Shown piece after piece: positions 34,519 through 42,190 of a stretch of DNA of 64,000 nucleotides (position 1 is its first letter; the number at the start of each line of letters is the position of its first letter). The notes under the pieces are model-generated. The model was given only the letters and a program-made list of their open reading frames with translations. It made no database searches and had not been told where the DNA came from. Made by a program: the position numbers and the translations under genes. The DNA comes from Duganella phyllosphaerae (GTDB lineage Bacteria > Pseudomonadota > Gammaproteobacteria > Burkholderiales > Burkholderiaceae_D): the NCBI RefSeq assembly GCF_001758785.1, contig NZ_LROM01000106.1, positions 32,032 through 96,031 of the forward strand, read 5' to 3'.

Positions 34519-35208
34519 ATGTCCACGATCCGCTTGCAATACCTGTTCGATCCGCTGTGTGGCTGGTGCTATGCCAGCGCCCCAGCGCTGGCCGGTTTGT
34601 CGGCTACCTTTCCATCGCTGCTGGAACTGCATCCGAGCGGCCTGTTTTCCGGTGCGGGTGCCCGGGCCCTCACGTCCGAATTCGGCGACTATGCCTGGAG
34701 TAACGACCAGCGTATCGCCGCCATGACCGGCCAGGTCTTCAGCGAGGCCTACCGCAAGAACGTGTTGCAGGCAAGCGGCGTGCGCTTCGATTCGGAAATC
34801 ATCAGTCGCGCGCTGACCGCCATCGCGGCGATCGACTCCCGACTGGAAGCGGGCCTGCTGCACCGCCTGCAAAGCGCCCGTTATGTCGGTGGCAAGGACA
34901 CTGCCGATGCCGGCGTCGTCGCGCGCACCATGGCCGCCTGCCTGCAGGAGCACGGCCACCACGCCGACGCCACCGAGCTGGCGCTGCAACTGGCTGCGGA
35001 TGCCGGCCTGGCGCAGCGCACTGCGGCCCGTATCGAAGCCGCGCAGGGCTTGATGGCGCAACTGGGCGTGCGCGGCGTGCCGCAACTGATCGTGCGCATC
35101 AACGACGCCGTGGTGCCGATCAGCAGCAGCGCGCTGTACCACGGCCCGGACTTGTTGATTGCCGAATTGCGCCGCCTGTTCGGCAAGGGCCTGGCCGAAG
35201 TCGCCTGA
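34519..35208 (+). CDS. DsbA-family thiol oxidoreductase
   Basis: A 229-aa cytosolic thioredoxin-fold protein with the active site Cys-Gly-Trp-Cys in FDPLCGWCYASAPAL (residues 14-17), a helical insertion (about 70-170) and the cis-Pro segment VRGVPQLIV. No signal peptide. It belongs to the FrnE/DsbA-like branch found in the cytosol. Substrate unknown. It stands alone between the antitoxin region and the convergent lipid kinase gene, whose stop is only 5 bp away. Confidence 0.9.
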   Translation: MSTIRLQYLFDPLCGWCYASAPALAGLSATFPSLLELHPSGLFSGAGARALTSEFGDYAWSNDQRIAAMTGQVFSEAYRKNVLQASGVRFDSEIISRALTAIAAIDSRLEAGLLHRLQSARYVGGKDTADAGVVARTMAACLQEHGHHADATELALQLAADAGLAQRTAARIEAAQGLMAQLGVRGVPQLIVRINDAVVPISSSALYHGPDLLIAELRRLFGKGLAEVA

Positions 35209-35213
35209 CTCGT

Positions 35214-36182
35214 TTAGTCGACGTCGGCTGGCTTGGGGTCAGGCTTGAGCAGCAGCAACTGCTCATCCATCACGTGAATTTCCAGCGGGTTGCTCATCAT
35301 GGTGATCTCGCCATCGGTGGCCACCTTGACCTGGCGCCGCCGCGACAGGCTGCGCACCTTCACTTCCACTCGCTTGAAACTGAAGGTGGTCAGCTCGTCG
35401 GCCTGGTTCAGCCGCCCCATCCGGCCCAAGGCGCCGTGCAGCATCAGCCATAACATGCCGAACTTGCCCTTGGTGCGCGGCGCCACCGCTGCCAGGCGGC
35501 CGTCTTCCAGCGCGTCGCTGAGCGGCGGGATGCCGATCTGTTCCATCTGCAGCCGGTTGTTCCCGACAAAGAAAGTGGCGGTGCGCAGGTGGCGTGGCTT
35601 GCCGTCGATATTCAACGCCAAGCGCAGCCTTCGATGCGGTCTCAACAAAGTCTTGAAGGCCGAGAACACCGCCACCAGCCGGCTGCGGCCGAACTGCTGC
35701 TTGTCCGCTTCGCGCGCTTCCAGCATGTTGGGATACAGACCGATGCTGGCGTTGACCAGGAACACGCGGTCGTTGATTACGCCGACCTGCACCGCATGCA
35801 CGCGCGAAGCCAGCAGCGCGTGCACCGCCTCGGTCAAATCCTCGGGAATACCGTGGGTGCGGCCAAAATAGTTGAACGTCCCTTGCGGCAGCACGCCAAA
35901 CTTGCAGCCGTGCGCCACCGCCTGCCGCGCCACCGCGTTGATCGTCCCATCGCCGCCGGCAGCCACCAGCACGCCGCCGCTGTCGGCCGCCTGTTTGGCC
36001 AGCCTGGTGGCAATCTCGTCGATGGTATCGGGCTGGTCGATCATGGTCAGTTCGAAGCGGCGGCCGGCGTCGCGCATGACCGTCTCGATGGTGGAACGGC
36101 GCTCGTCGGTCTCCGAATGGCCGGAGCCGGCGTTGAGGGCAATGAAAAAAGTGGCGTCGTGGGGGGCAGCGGTCGCTGTCAT
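35214..36182 (-). CDS. Diacylglycerol kinase-family lipid kinase
   Basis: A 322-aa soluble enzyme of the DAGK catalytic (NAD-kinase-like) superfamily. It has the N-terminal LNAGSGHSE, the nucleotide-binding GGVLVAAGGDGTINAVA (about 70-87), LPQGTFNYFGRTHGIP (about 98-113), and the C-terminal beta domain with VATDGEI. The asparagine in the usual LPLGTxNdFar motif is kept. It likely phosphorylates a lipid (diacylglycerol or related). A 265-bp gene-free stretch lies upstream (36183-36447) with no recognisable signal. Confidence 0.88.
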   Translation of the reverse strand: MTATAAPHDATFFIALNAGSGHSETDERRSTIETVMRDAGRRFELTMIDQPDTIDEIATRLAKQAADSGGVLVAAGGDGTINAVARQAVAHGCKFGVLPQGTFNYFGRTHGIPEDLTEAVHALLASRVHAVQVGVINDRVFLVNASIGLYPNMLEAREADKQQFGRSRLVAVFSAFKTLLRPHRRLRLALNIDGKPRHLRTATFFVGNNRLQMEQIGIPPLSDALEDGRLAAVAPRTKGKFGMLWLMLHGALGRMGRLNQADELTTFSFKRVEVKVRSLSRRRQVKVATDGEITMMSNPLEIHVMDEQLLLLKPDPKPADVD

Positions 36183-36447
36183 GGCTCGGTCAGGTTATTC
36201 ATGCATCACCAGTTCGGTGCGGATGGTCATTGTAACGTTGACATTAACGCCGTTGATGTTTCATTGGTGTTTGGAAATTCCTGCGCTCTCGCTTTTTATC
36301 TTTTCTGGCGCAATGACGGACTGTCCCCCATAAATAGCACTCCATCGCTGGAATCGCACTGATCGTCTCAAACCTCCAGGCCACCGCCACTATCCACGTA
36401 ATATGCGGCAGGATGTATTACTGACACTTTTTTAGAGGACAACGCAA

Positions 36448-36906
36448 ATGACATTGAATTTTCCCGCAGCGCTTGCCGGCGCAGCACTCGGCATCATGAT
36501 GCTCACTGGCAGTGCGCACGCGGCCACCACGGACGCCGAACTGGTCTCCCTGGTCGAGCGTCACGCCCAGGCCCAGGGCGCGTTCGACCAGGCCACCTTG
36601 CGCGCCACCACCGCCGAGAACTATGTCGAGATATCGCCGGTCGGCGAAGTCGACAGCCGCGAGAAGATGTTGTCGTTCTACGCGCCGGAGTTGAAGCGCC
36701 CTGCCCCGCAGGTCCAGGTGGACGAGCCGGCGGTGCGCATCATGGGCGATACGGCGCTGGTATCGGCCCGACTTTCCTACACCATGAACCAGGATGGGGC
36801 GACCCGCAAATTTGCCATGCGCGGCGGGTACGTCGCCCGCCTGGTCGGCCAGCAGTGGTTGCTGGTGTCGGCGCAATATACGGGCATCCGCCCATCCAAA
36901 CCTTAA
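36448..36906 (+). CDS. Exported SnoaL/DUF4440-like (NTF2-fold) protein
   Basis: A 152-aa protein with a clear signal peptide (about 1-25, ending GSAHAA) and a single NTF2-fold domain (about 28-148). Its pattern (LVSLVERHAQAQGAFD, AENYVEISPVGEVDSREKML, GDTALVSARLSYT, GQQWLLVSAQYTGI) fits the DUF4440/SnoaL-like group. These are small cavities used as hydrolases, isomerases or binders; the specific role here is unknown. It ends immediately before the convergent TetR gene. Confidence 0.82.
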   Translation: MTLNFPAALAGAALGIMMLTGSAHAATTDAELVSLVERHAQAQGAFDQATLRATTAENYVEISPVGEVDSREKMLSFYAPELKRPAPQVQVDEPAVRIMGDTALVSARLSYTMNQDGATRKFAMRGGYVARLVGQQWLLVSAQYTGIRPSKP

Positions 36907-37518
36907 CTACGCCGGCCAGCCCCGCAACACCTGGTCCACCACCTCCTGCAACTGCTGGCGCGTCGCGCCGGCGGCCGACTGCACTGCCATGCCGTTCGAT
37001 ACCGTCATCACGTAGCGCGCCATCTGGCCCGGGCAACAGTCGGCCGGCAAATCGCCCTCCTCGCGCGCCTGTTCCAGCCGCTGCTTCAGGCGCGCTTCGC
37101 TCAGTGCCCGGTGCTCGATCAGCGAGGCCTGCACAGGGCGCGCATCGTCGCTGCACGCCAGCGCGCCATTGATCACCAGGCAGCCTTGCGGATTGTCGGT
37201 TTCGGTCTGGGCGTTGGCGTTGCCACGTAAAAAATGCTCGACCACGGCGCGCGCGGTCGGCTGCTCCATCGCCGCATTGAACAGCGGATCGTGGCTGGCG
37301 CTGTAGCGCTCCAGCGCCAGGCGGAACAGGTTTTCCTTGTTGCCGAACACGGCGTACAGGCTGGGGCGGTTCATACCCATAGCCTCGGTCAGCTCGGGCA
37401 AAGAGCTGCCTTCGTAGCCTTTTTCCCAGAATACCTTCATCGCCTTTTCCAGCGCCGTATCGGCATCGAAGGTGCGTGGGCGCCCGGTCTTGCGGGTGGT
37501 GGATGCGGATTCTTTCAT
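36907..37518 (-). CDS. TetR/AcrR-family repressor
   Basis: A 203-aa regulator with an N-terminal TetR helix-turn-helix (about 12-58: RTFDADTALEKAMKVFWEKG, SLPELTEAMGMNRPSLYAVFGNKENLF) and an all-helical ligand domain. Two Cys (about 113, 121 region: GCLVINGALACSDD) occur in the AcrR-like C-terminal part. It is divergent from an MFS exporter gene with 114 bp between starts, so it most likely represses that exporter and itself. Confidence 0.9.
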   Translation of the reverse strand: MKESASTTRKTGRPRTFDADTALEKAMKVFWEKGYEGSSLPELTEAMGMNRPSLYAVFGNKENLFRLALERYSASHDPLFNAAMEQPTARAVVEHFLRGNANAQTETDNPQGCLVINGALACSDDARPVQASLIEHRALSEARLKQRLEQAREEGDLPADCCPGQMARYVMTVSNGMAVQSAAGATRQQLQEVVDQVLRGWPA

Positions 37519-37538
37519 ACCATTCGGTTAAAAACTCG

Positions 37539-37568
37539 TTGACAACATGCTGTTCATGGATTCATTAT
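37539..37568 (+). promoter_or_regulatory. Predicted sigma-70 promoter of the MFS exporter gene
   Basis: TTGACA (37539-37544), an 18-bp spacer, and CATTAT (37563-37568). The -35 is a perfect consensus and the -10 differs at two positions. It directly precedes the palindrome at 37579 and fires toward the exporter, 65 bp away. Confidence 0.6.
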
Positions 37569-37578
37569 GAACCGACCA

Positions 37579-37601
37579 GTAAAAAACTCAAGGGTTTTTA
37601 C
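37579..37601. promoter_or_regulatory. Candidate TetR operator
   Basis: Perfect 7-bp inverted repeat GTAAAAA ... TTTTTAC (37579-37585 and 37595-37601, 9-bp spacer), flanked by near-symmetric GACC sequences. It lies just downstream of the predicted -10 box, where a bound repressor would block transcription start. Confidence 0.55.
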
Positions 37602-37632
37602 GGACCAATTCAACCTACCCGGAATCCATATT

Positions 37633-38877
37633 ATGCAACAGACTTCTCCCGCCCATACCCTGCCCGGGGACGCCACAGCCGCGACGTCCACCATCGCCCC
37701 CACCCGCGCCGCCTGGCTGGCAGTGCTGTCGGTCGGCATCGGCTCGTTCGCGCTGGTGACTACCGAGTTCCTGCCGGTCGGCCTGCTGCCGTCGATCGCG
37801 GCCGAGCTGCGTATTTCCGAGGGCACGGCCGGCATGATGGTCACCCTGCCCGGCATCATCGCCGCGTTTGCGGCCATCCTCGTCACCATCGGCATCGGCA
37901 AGACCGACCGCCGCTACGTGATCGCGGGCCTCACTGCCACGCTGATCATCTCCAACCTGATCGTGGCACTCAGCGATTCGTTCGCGCTGATCCTGCTGGC
38001 GCGGGCACTACTCGGGGTTGGCGTGGGCGGCTTCTGGGCCATCGGCGGCGCGATCGGCACGCGGCTGGTGCCGCCTGCGTATGCGGCGCGGGCGACGTCG
38101 ATCATATTTGCCGGCGTGTCGGTCGGCACGGTGGCAGGGGTACCGGCCGGCGCCCTGCTCGGCGAGATCGCGGGCTGGCGCGCGGCGTTCCTGGCCACCG
38201 GTGCGATTGGCGTGGTGGTCCTGCTGCTGCAACTGGCGCTGATGCCCAGCCTGCCGGCCGCCGGTTCGCTGACGTTCCGACAGGTGCCGGAACTGCTGCG
38301 CATCAAGAAGGCGCGGCTGGGCATGGCGGTGACCCTGCTGGTGTTTATCGGGCAGTTCACGGCCTACACCTACGTGACGCCGTTCCTGGTGCAGGTGGCG
38401 CAACTGGGCGCCGGCGTGATCAGTGCGTTGTTCCTGGCCTATGGCGTAGCGGGTTTCATCGGCAACCTGCTCGGCGGCTGGCTGGTGGCGCGCAGCGTGC
38501 GCCGCGCGTTGATCGCGGTGGGGCTGGTGATCGGGTTCTCGACCCTGGCGCTGCCGGTGGCAGGTACGTCGCTGGCGGGCGTGGTGGTGCTGATCGTGAC
38601 CTGGGGCCTGGGCTTCGGCATGATGCCGATCGCGGTGCAAAGCTGGATGTTCAAGGCGGCGCCGCATGCGATGGAAAGTGGTGGCGCGGTATTCGTCTCG
38701 ACGGCGCAGGTCGCGCTGGCCGGTGGCGCACTGGTTGGCGGCATCGTGGCCGACCACCTGGGCGTGTCCGGCGTGATGATAGTCGGCGGTGCGTTTGCGC
38801 TGGCGATGGCGTTGGTGATCTGGCGGTTCGGGATGGAGGATGGCGGGCCGGGCGCCAGGTTGGCGGCGGTACATTGA
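37633..38877 (+). CDS. MFS drug/metabolite exporter, DHA1 type
   Basis: A 414-aa inner-membrane transporter with 12 predicted TM helices. TM1 carries TTEFLPVGLLPSIAAEL, the DHA1 pattern shared with sugar/purine exporters such as SotB, AraJ, NepI and PbuE. Motif A-like IGKTDRR and motif C-like GVSVGTVAGVPAGALLG are present. ATG at 37633 is chosen over the longer frame from 37567, which would cross the promoter and operator. The adjacent divergent TetR gene suggests it is induced by its own substrate or a toxin; the substrate is unknown. Confidence 0.88.
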   Translation: MQQTSPAHTLPGDATAATSTIAPTRAAWLAVLSVGIGSFALVTTEFLPVGLLPSIAAELRISEGTAGMMVTLPGIIAAFAAILVTIGIGKTDRRYVIAGLTATLIISNLIVALSDSFALILLARALLGVGVGGFWAIGGAIGTRLVPPAYAARATSIIFAGVSVGTVAGVPAGALLGEIAGWRAAFLATGAIGVVVLLLQLALMPSLPAAGSLTFRQVPELLRIKKARLGMAVTLLVFIGQFTAYTYVTPFLVQVAQLGAGVISALFLAYGVAGFIGNLLGGWLVARSVRRALIAVGLVIGFSTLALPVAGTSLAGVVVLIVTWGLGFGMMPIAVQSWMFKAAPHAMESGGAVFVSTAQVALAGGALVGGIVADHLGVSGVMIVGGAFALAMALVIWRFGMEDGGPGARLAAVH

Positions 38878-38913
38878 TTGTCGGTGAGATTTGCTGCGAC
38901 TCTCACGTTCCAT

Positions 38914-38940
38914 GGATCCCCGCCTGCGGGGGGGATGACG
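38914..38940. repeat. REP-like palindrome, copy 2
   Basis: GGATCCCCGC-CT-GCGGGGGGGATGACG, a degenerate version of the palindrome at 14493 and in the same orientation. It faces the copy at 39000 across about 60 bp, forming an inverted pair in the gap between the MFS gene and the next gene. Confidence 0.75.
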
Positions 38941-38999
38941 GAATTAAAGGCTGTGGCGTTCGCGAACATGACGGATTTATGGCCCGAGACCTGGGCGCC

Positions 39000-39025
39000 G
39001 TCATCCTCGCGCACGCGGGGATCCA
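39000..39025. repeat. REP-like palindrome, copy 3
   Basis: A 26-nt sequence identical to 14433-14458 with the core ATCCTCGCG-CA-CGCGGGGAT. With the element at 38914 it makes a paired, inverted extragenic structure between two convergent genes, which may serve as a transcript-end barrier. Confidence 0.85.
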
Positions 39026-39032
39026 GGTTTTG

Positions 39033-39332
39033 TCAAATCCGCCCGCGCCGGAATTCGGCCAGGAAGGCCTTGGTCTGTTTGGGCGACAACACCTGCACCG
39101 CATCGCCATGCCACGCGTACATGTACTGGTTGCCGCCCCGGTCGGTCAGCTTGGCGTCGAGCAGGAAGCACGTGCCCAGCGGGTACGTGTCCAGGTCTTT
39201 CAGGCGCTGCGAGCACTGCACCAGCAGCTCCGGCGAAAACGCCTGGCCCGGCACCGGGTGGATTTCCACCGCACTGCCGCGCTGCACCGAGTGCACCGCC
39301 ACCTGGCGGTAGGCATAGATGTCGCGCGCCAT
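39033..39332 (-). CDS. Conserved small protein of unknown function
   Basis: A 99-aa soluble protein, not recognised. It is mixed alpha/beta (VAVHSVQRGSAVEIHPVPG, GTCFLLDAKLTDRGGNQYMYAWHGD) and ends in a basic helix (FLAEFRRGRI). The ATG (39332) shares a base with the ispF stop (TGATG), so it is translationally coupled to ispF and is the last gene of that cluster. Confidence 0.75.
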   Translation of the reverse strand: MARDIYAYRQVAVHSVQRGSAVEIHPVPGQAFSPELLVQCSQRLKDLDTYPLGTCFLLDAKLTDRGGNQYMYAWHGDAVQVLSPKQTKAFLAEFRRGRI

Positions 39333-39826
39333 CAGTCTTCGGTGGCCAGCAGCAGGGCCACTGCCTCGGCAGCGATGCCCTCCTCGCGGCCGAGGTAACC
39401 GAGCTTCTCGTTGGTCTTGGCCTTGATGTTCACCTGCCCCACTTCCACGCCCAGGTCCGCTGCCACGTTGGCGCACATGGCGGCAATGTGCGGCGCCATC
39501 TTCGGCTTTTGCGCGATGATGGTCGCGTCGATATTGCCGATACGGTAGCCAGTGGCGGCCACGCGGCGGGCCGCTTCCTTGAGCAAGGTGCGCGAATCGG
39601 CGCCCTTGAACTGGGCGTCGGTGTCCGGGAAATGCTTGCCGATGTCGCCGAGCGCGGCGGCGCCCAGGATGGCGTCGGTGATCGCGTGCAGCAGCACGTC
39701 GGCATCCGAGTGTCCCAGCAAGCCCAGGTGGTGCGGGATGTCGATGCCGCCGATGATCAGCTTGCGGCCTTCGACCAGTGCGTGGCAATCGTAGCCCTGG
39801 CCGATGCGGAATGGAAGTTTGCTCAT
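39332..39826 (-). CDS. ispF: 2-C-methyl-D-erythritol 2,4-cyclodiphosphate synthase
   Basis: A 164-aa enzyme of the MEP isoprenoid pathway. Metal-binding residues sit in GYDCH (D12, H14 region) and in the second histidine region of LLGHSDADVLLHAITDAILG; GDIGKHFPDTD and the C-terminal TNEKLGYLGREEGI are present. Length is normal (E. coli 159). Lies 15 bp downstream of ispD, the usual arrangement in Burkholderiales. Confidence 0.95.
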   Translation of the reverse strand: MSKLPFRIGQGYDCHALVEGRKLIIGGIDIPHHLGLLGHSDADVLLHAITDAILGAAALGDIGKHFPDTDAQFKGADSRTLLKEAARRVAATGYRIGNIDATIIAQKPKMAPHIAAMCANVAADLGVEVGQVNIKAKTNEKLGYLGREEGIAAEAVALLLATED

Positions 39827-39841
39827 ATTGTCCTTGGTAGT

Positions 39842-40540
39842 TTATGCGTCGGCGGCCAGGTACATCTCGGCGATGCGGATGTCGGCCGGCAGCGTGACTT
39901 TCAGATTTCTTGGATGGCCTTCGATCAGCCGCGGCGACAGGCCCAGCATCTCGACGGCGCTGGCGTCGTCGGTGATGGCGTTGGCATCCGGGGCGCTGCC
40001 AAGCGCGCGCAGCAGCAGCGCGTAGCTGAACATCTGCGGCGTTTGCGCCAGCCACAGGCCGGTGCGCGGCACAGTGCTGACACCGTCGGCGCTGCGCTTG
40101 ACGGTATCGACCACCGGCAAGGCCAGCAAGCCGCCGGCCGGGTGGTCACCCACGCCGTGCACCAGCTTTTCAATCAGCGCCGGCGTCAGGCCCGGACGGG
40201 CGGCGTCGTGCACCATCACCAGGTCGGTATCGCGCAACTGACCTTGCAGCGCGCGCAGGCCATTCAGCACGGTATCCATGCGGGTGGCGCCGCCGCAGCG
40301 CAGCACCGTCACGCCGTCGAGGCCCGGTGGCAACACGCCGTCGATCTGGCCGTCGTCCGCGCTGACCACCACGTAGGTGTGCGCGACCAGCGCGCTGGCG
40401 CGGAAGGCGTCCACCGCGTGGCGCAGTAGCGGCTTGCCGCCGACCGGCAGGTATTGTTTGGGGCCGTTGGCGGCCATGCGCGCACCAACGCCGGCGGCGG
40501 GCAGCAAGGCGAAATAGCGGGGTTGGTTGGTGTCGTTCAT
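39842..40540 (-). CDS. ispD: 2-C-methyl-D-erythritol 4-phosphate cytidylyltransferase
   Basis: A 232-aa nucleotidyltransferase of the MEP pathway that makes CDP-ME. The N-terminal CTP-binding loop LLPAAGVGARM, then GPKQYLPVGGKPLL, the VHDAARPGL segment and the C-terminal ITDDASAVE are all present. It is 6 bp downstream of the HEQRH protein gene and directly upstream of ispF. Confidence 0.95.
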   Translation of the reverse strand: MNDTNQPRYFALLPAAGVGARMAANGPKQYLPVGGKPLLRHAVDAFRASALVAHTYVVVSADDGQIDGVLPPGLDGVTVLRCGGATRMDTVLNGLRALQGQLRDTDLVMVHDAARPGLTPALIEKLVHGVGDHPAGGLLALPVVDTVKRSADGVSTVPRTGLWLAQTPQMFSYALLLRALGSAPDANAITDDASAVEMLGLSPRLIEGHPRNLKVTLPADIRIAEMYLAADA

Positions 40541-40546
40541 GGGTTC

Positions 40547-41275
40547 TTATTGTTTGCGGCGGCGCTGTTCGATGATGCGGCGGATGTCGCCGTTACAGGT
40601 CTCGGCCAGGCGCGCGTATTCCTGCGGGGTGTCGATTTTAGCCTGTTCCACGTTGCCCTTGTCGAATTCCGCCTTGATAAACGGGAACCAGACGCTGTTG
40701 ATCTCGTGCTGCAGCGCCGATTGCGCGGTGCCCGAAGGCGCGTACAGCGGCCTGGCGTCGAAGCGCTTTTCCAGCGCCGCGCGCACCACTTTTTCCACCC
40801 GCACCAGGTTGTCCATGTAGGCCTGGAGATGGCGCTGCTCGTGCTCGAGGATGACGTTGTAGGCGCAGGTACCGGGAGCGAACTCGTTGCCGACGTAGAT
40901 CAGCACTGGCGCGTAGTTGAGTTTCAACTCCACCTTGGGCGCCACGCACTCGTAGCCGCTCACCGGGTCCTGCAACATCGGTCCGCCCAGCGTGGCCGAA
41001 TATTGCGCGCGCGTGACTGTCAAGCCCAGCGTCTCGCGGCGGCCGTCGATGCTGCCGGTCTTCAGCGTCAGTGCGCGGTATGGCAGCTGGTTGTTGATGG
41101 TGAAGCCATTGCTCCTGGTCGAGAGCACCGAGATGGTCTTGCTGATCGTGTCTTCGCAGCGGACCTGGAATGGCGTGCGGGCGGCGGCGGCAGCGATGGC
41201 CTGCTTTGGGACCAGCACGCCGGCGGCGCCTGATACCAGGACAGCCAACGCCGCTGAGATGGCCAGCACCCGCAT
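40547..41275 (-). CDS. Exported protein with HExxH metalloprotease-like motif
   Basis: A 242-aa protein with a signal peptide (about 1-30) and, in an otherwise unrecognised domain, the motif ILEHEQRHLQAYMDNL (HEQRH at residues 145-149), which fits the zinc-metallopeptidase HExxH signature. Cys at about 40, 110, 137 and 230 could form disulfides. No known peptidase family is recognised, so catalysis is only a possibility. It lies 4 bp from the NUDIX stop and 6 bp from ispD, inside the long leftward nuo-isp gene run. Confidence 0.75.
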   Translation of the reverse strand: MRVLAISAALAVLVSGAAGVLVPKQAIAAAAARTPFQVRCEDTISKTISVLSTRSNGFTINNQLPYRALTLKTGSIDGRRETLGLTVTRAQYSATLGGPMLQDPVSGYECVAPKVELKLNYAPVLIYVGNEFAPGTCAYNVILEHEQRHLQAYMDNLVRVEKVVRAALEKRFDARPLYAPSGTAQSALQHEINSVWFPFIKAEFDKGNVEQAKIDTPQEYARLAETCNGDIRRIIEQRRRKQ

Positions 41276-41279
41276 ACGC

Positions 41280-41843
41280 TCAGCCCAGCTTCCAGTCGCC
41301 GGCGCGCAGCTTGTCGAGCCAGAACGCGCCGATCACGGTTTTCACGTCGGTCACTTTACCTTCGCGCACCCATTGCAGCAGGTCGTCGAGCGGCGCGGTA
41401 AACAGTTCGAGGAATTCGCCTTCGTCGAGCTTTTGCTCGCCTGCGACCAGGCCGCGCGCCAGGTAGATGTCCAGGTGCTCGTCAGCGTAGGCGATGGCGT
41501 TGTGGATGGTGCAGACGAACTGCCAGTCGGTGGCGGTGTAGCCGGTCTCTTCGATCAGCTCGCGCTTGGCGCAATCGAGCGGATCTTCGTTGGGGTCGAT
41601 TTTCCCGGCGGGGAATTCGATGAAGGTGCGGTGCAGCGGGTAGCGGAACTGGTTTTCGAGCAGGACGCGACCGTCGTCGAACACGGGCAGGATCACTACC
41701 GCGCCCGGATGCTTGATGTACTCGCGCACGGCGCGGCGACCATTGGGCAGTTCAATATCATCGCGTTGGACTTTGAGGAAGTGGCCGTCGTAGGCCAGGT
41801 CGCCGTCGAGGCGGGTTTCGGTCAGATTCACTTGCTGCTCCAC
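41280..41843 (-). CDS. NUDIX hydrolase, ADP-ribose pyrophosphatase-like
   Basis: A 187-aa enzyme with the full Nudix box: GKIDPNEDPLDCAKRELIEE followed by TGY (G-x5-E-x7-REUxEExGU). The N-terminal VVILPVFDDGRVLLENQFRYP fits the NudF/ADP-ribose pyrophosphatase branch. Start is GTG at 41843. A NUDIX gene after the nuo operon and DUF2818 is common in Burkholderiales; a link to NAD turnover is plausible but unproven. Confidence 0.9.
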   Translation of the reverse strand: MEQQVNLTETRLDGDLAYDGHFLKVQRDDIELPNGRRAVREYIKHPGAVVILPVFDDGRVLLENQFRYPLHRTFIEFPAGKIDPNEDPLDCAKRELIEETGYTATDWQFVCTIHNAIAYADEHLDIYLARGLVAGEQKLDEGEFLELFTAPLDDLLQWVREGKVTDVKTVIGAFWLDKLRAGDWKLG

Positions 41844-41878
41844 GATGGTTCGAAGAGCAACAGTGTATCAGCGGACGG

Positions 41879-42190
41879 CTAGTCGCGGGGACGGCGCAGA
41901 TAGCGCAGGATAAATCCCGGAAAGCCGAGCACCAGGAACAGGCAGGCGGAAATCGCGTAGAACTCCCAGGTCTGCGGGAAGCGCGTGCCGATCTGACCCT
42001 CGAGCGCCATGCCGATGGCGCCGACCACGAAGTACAGGCCGATCATCTCGGCCAGCCGCACGTACAACGGCTTGGCTTCGGTGGACCAGCGTGCTGGCAC
42101 CAGGGCCAGCACTTTTTCATTAAAGAATGGCAGGTTGGCGGCCGCGATAGCAATCGCGATCACCAACCAGCTGGCGCCATTGACGTCCAT
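41879..42190 (-). CDS. DUF2818 membrane protein
   Basis: A 103-aa protein with three hydrophobic segments (about 6-24, 48-66, 80-95) and the family pattern GASWLVIAIAIAAANLPFFN. The ATG at 42190 shares its first base with the nuoN stop (TGATG), so it is coupled to complex I synthesis. DUF2818 is found beside nuoN in many betaproteobacteria; a role in complex I assembly is an inference from context only. Confidence 0.88.
   Translation of the reverse strand: MDVNGASWLVIAIAIAAANLPFFNEKVLALVPARWSTEAKPLYVRLAEMIGLYFVVGAIGMALEGQIGTRFPQTWEFYAISACLFLVLGFPGFILRYLRRPRD

Noticed and set aside
36183..36447. Possible small gene or RNA in the 265-bp gap
   Set aside because: No convincing start with ribosome-binding site, no conserved frame and no clear terminator; left as non-coding.
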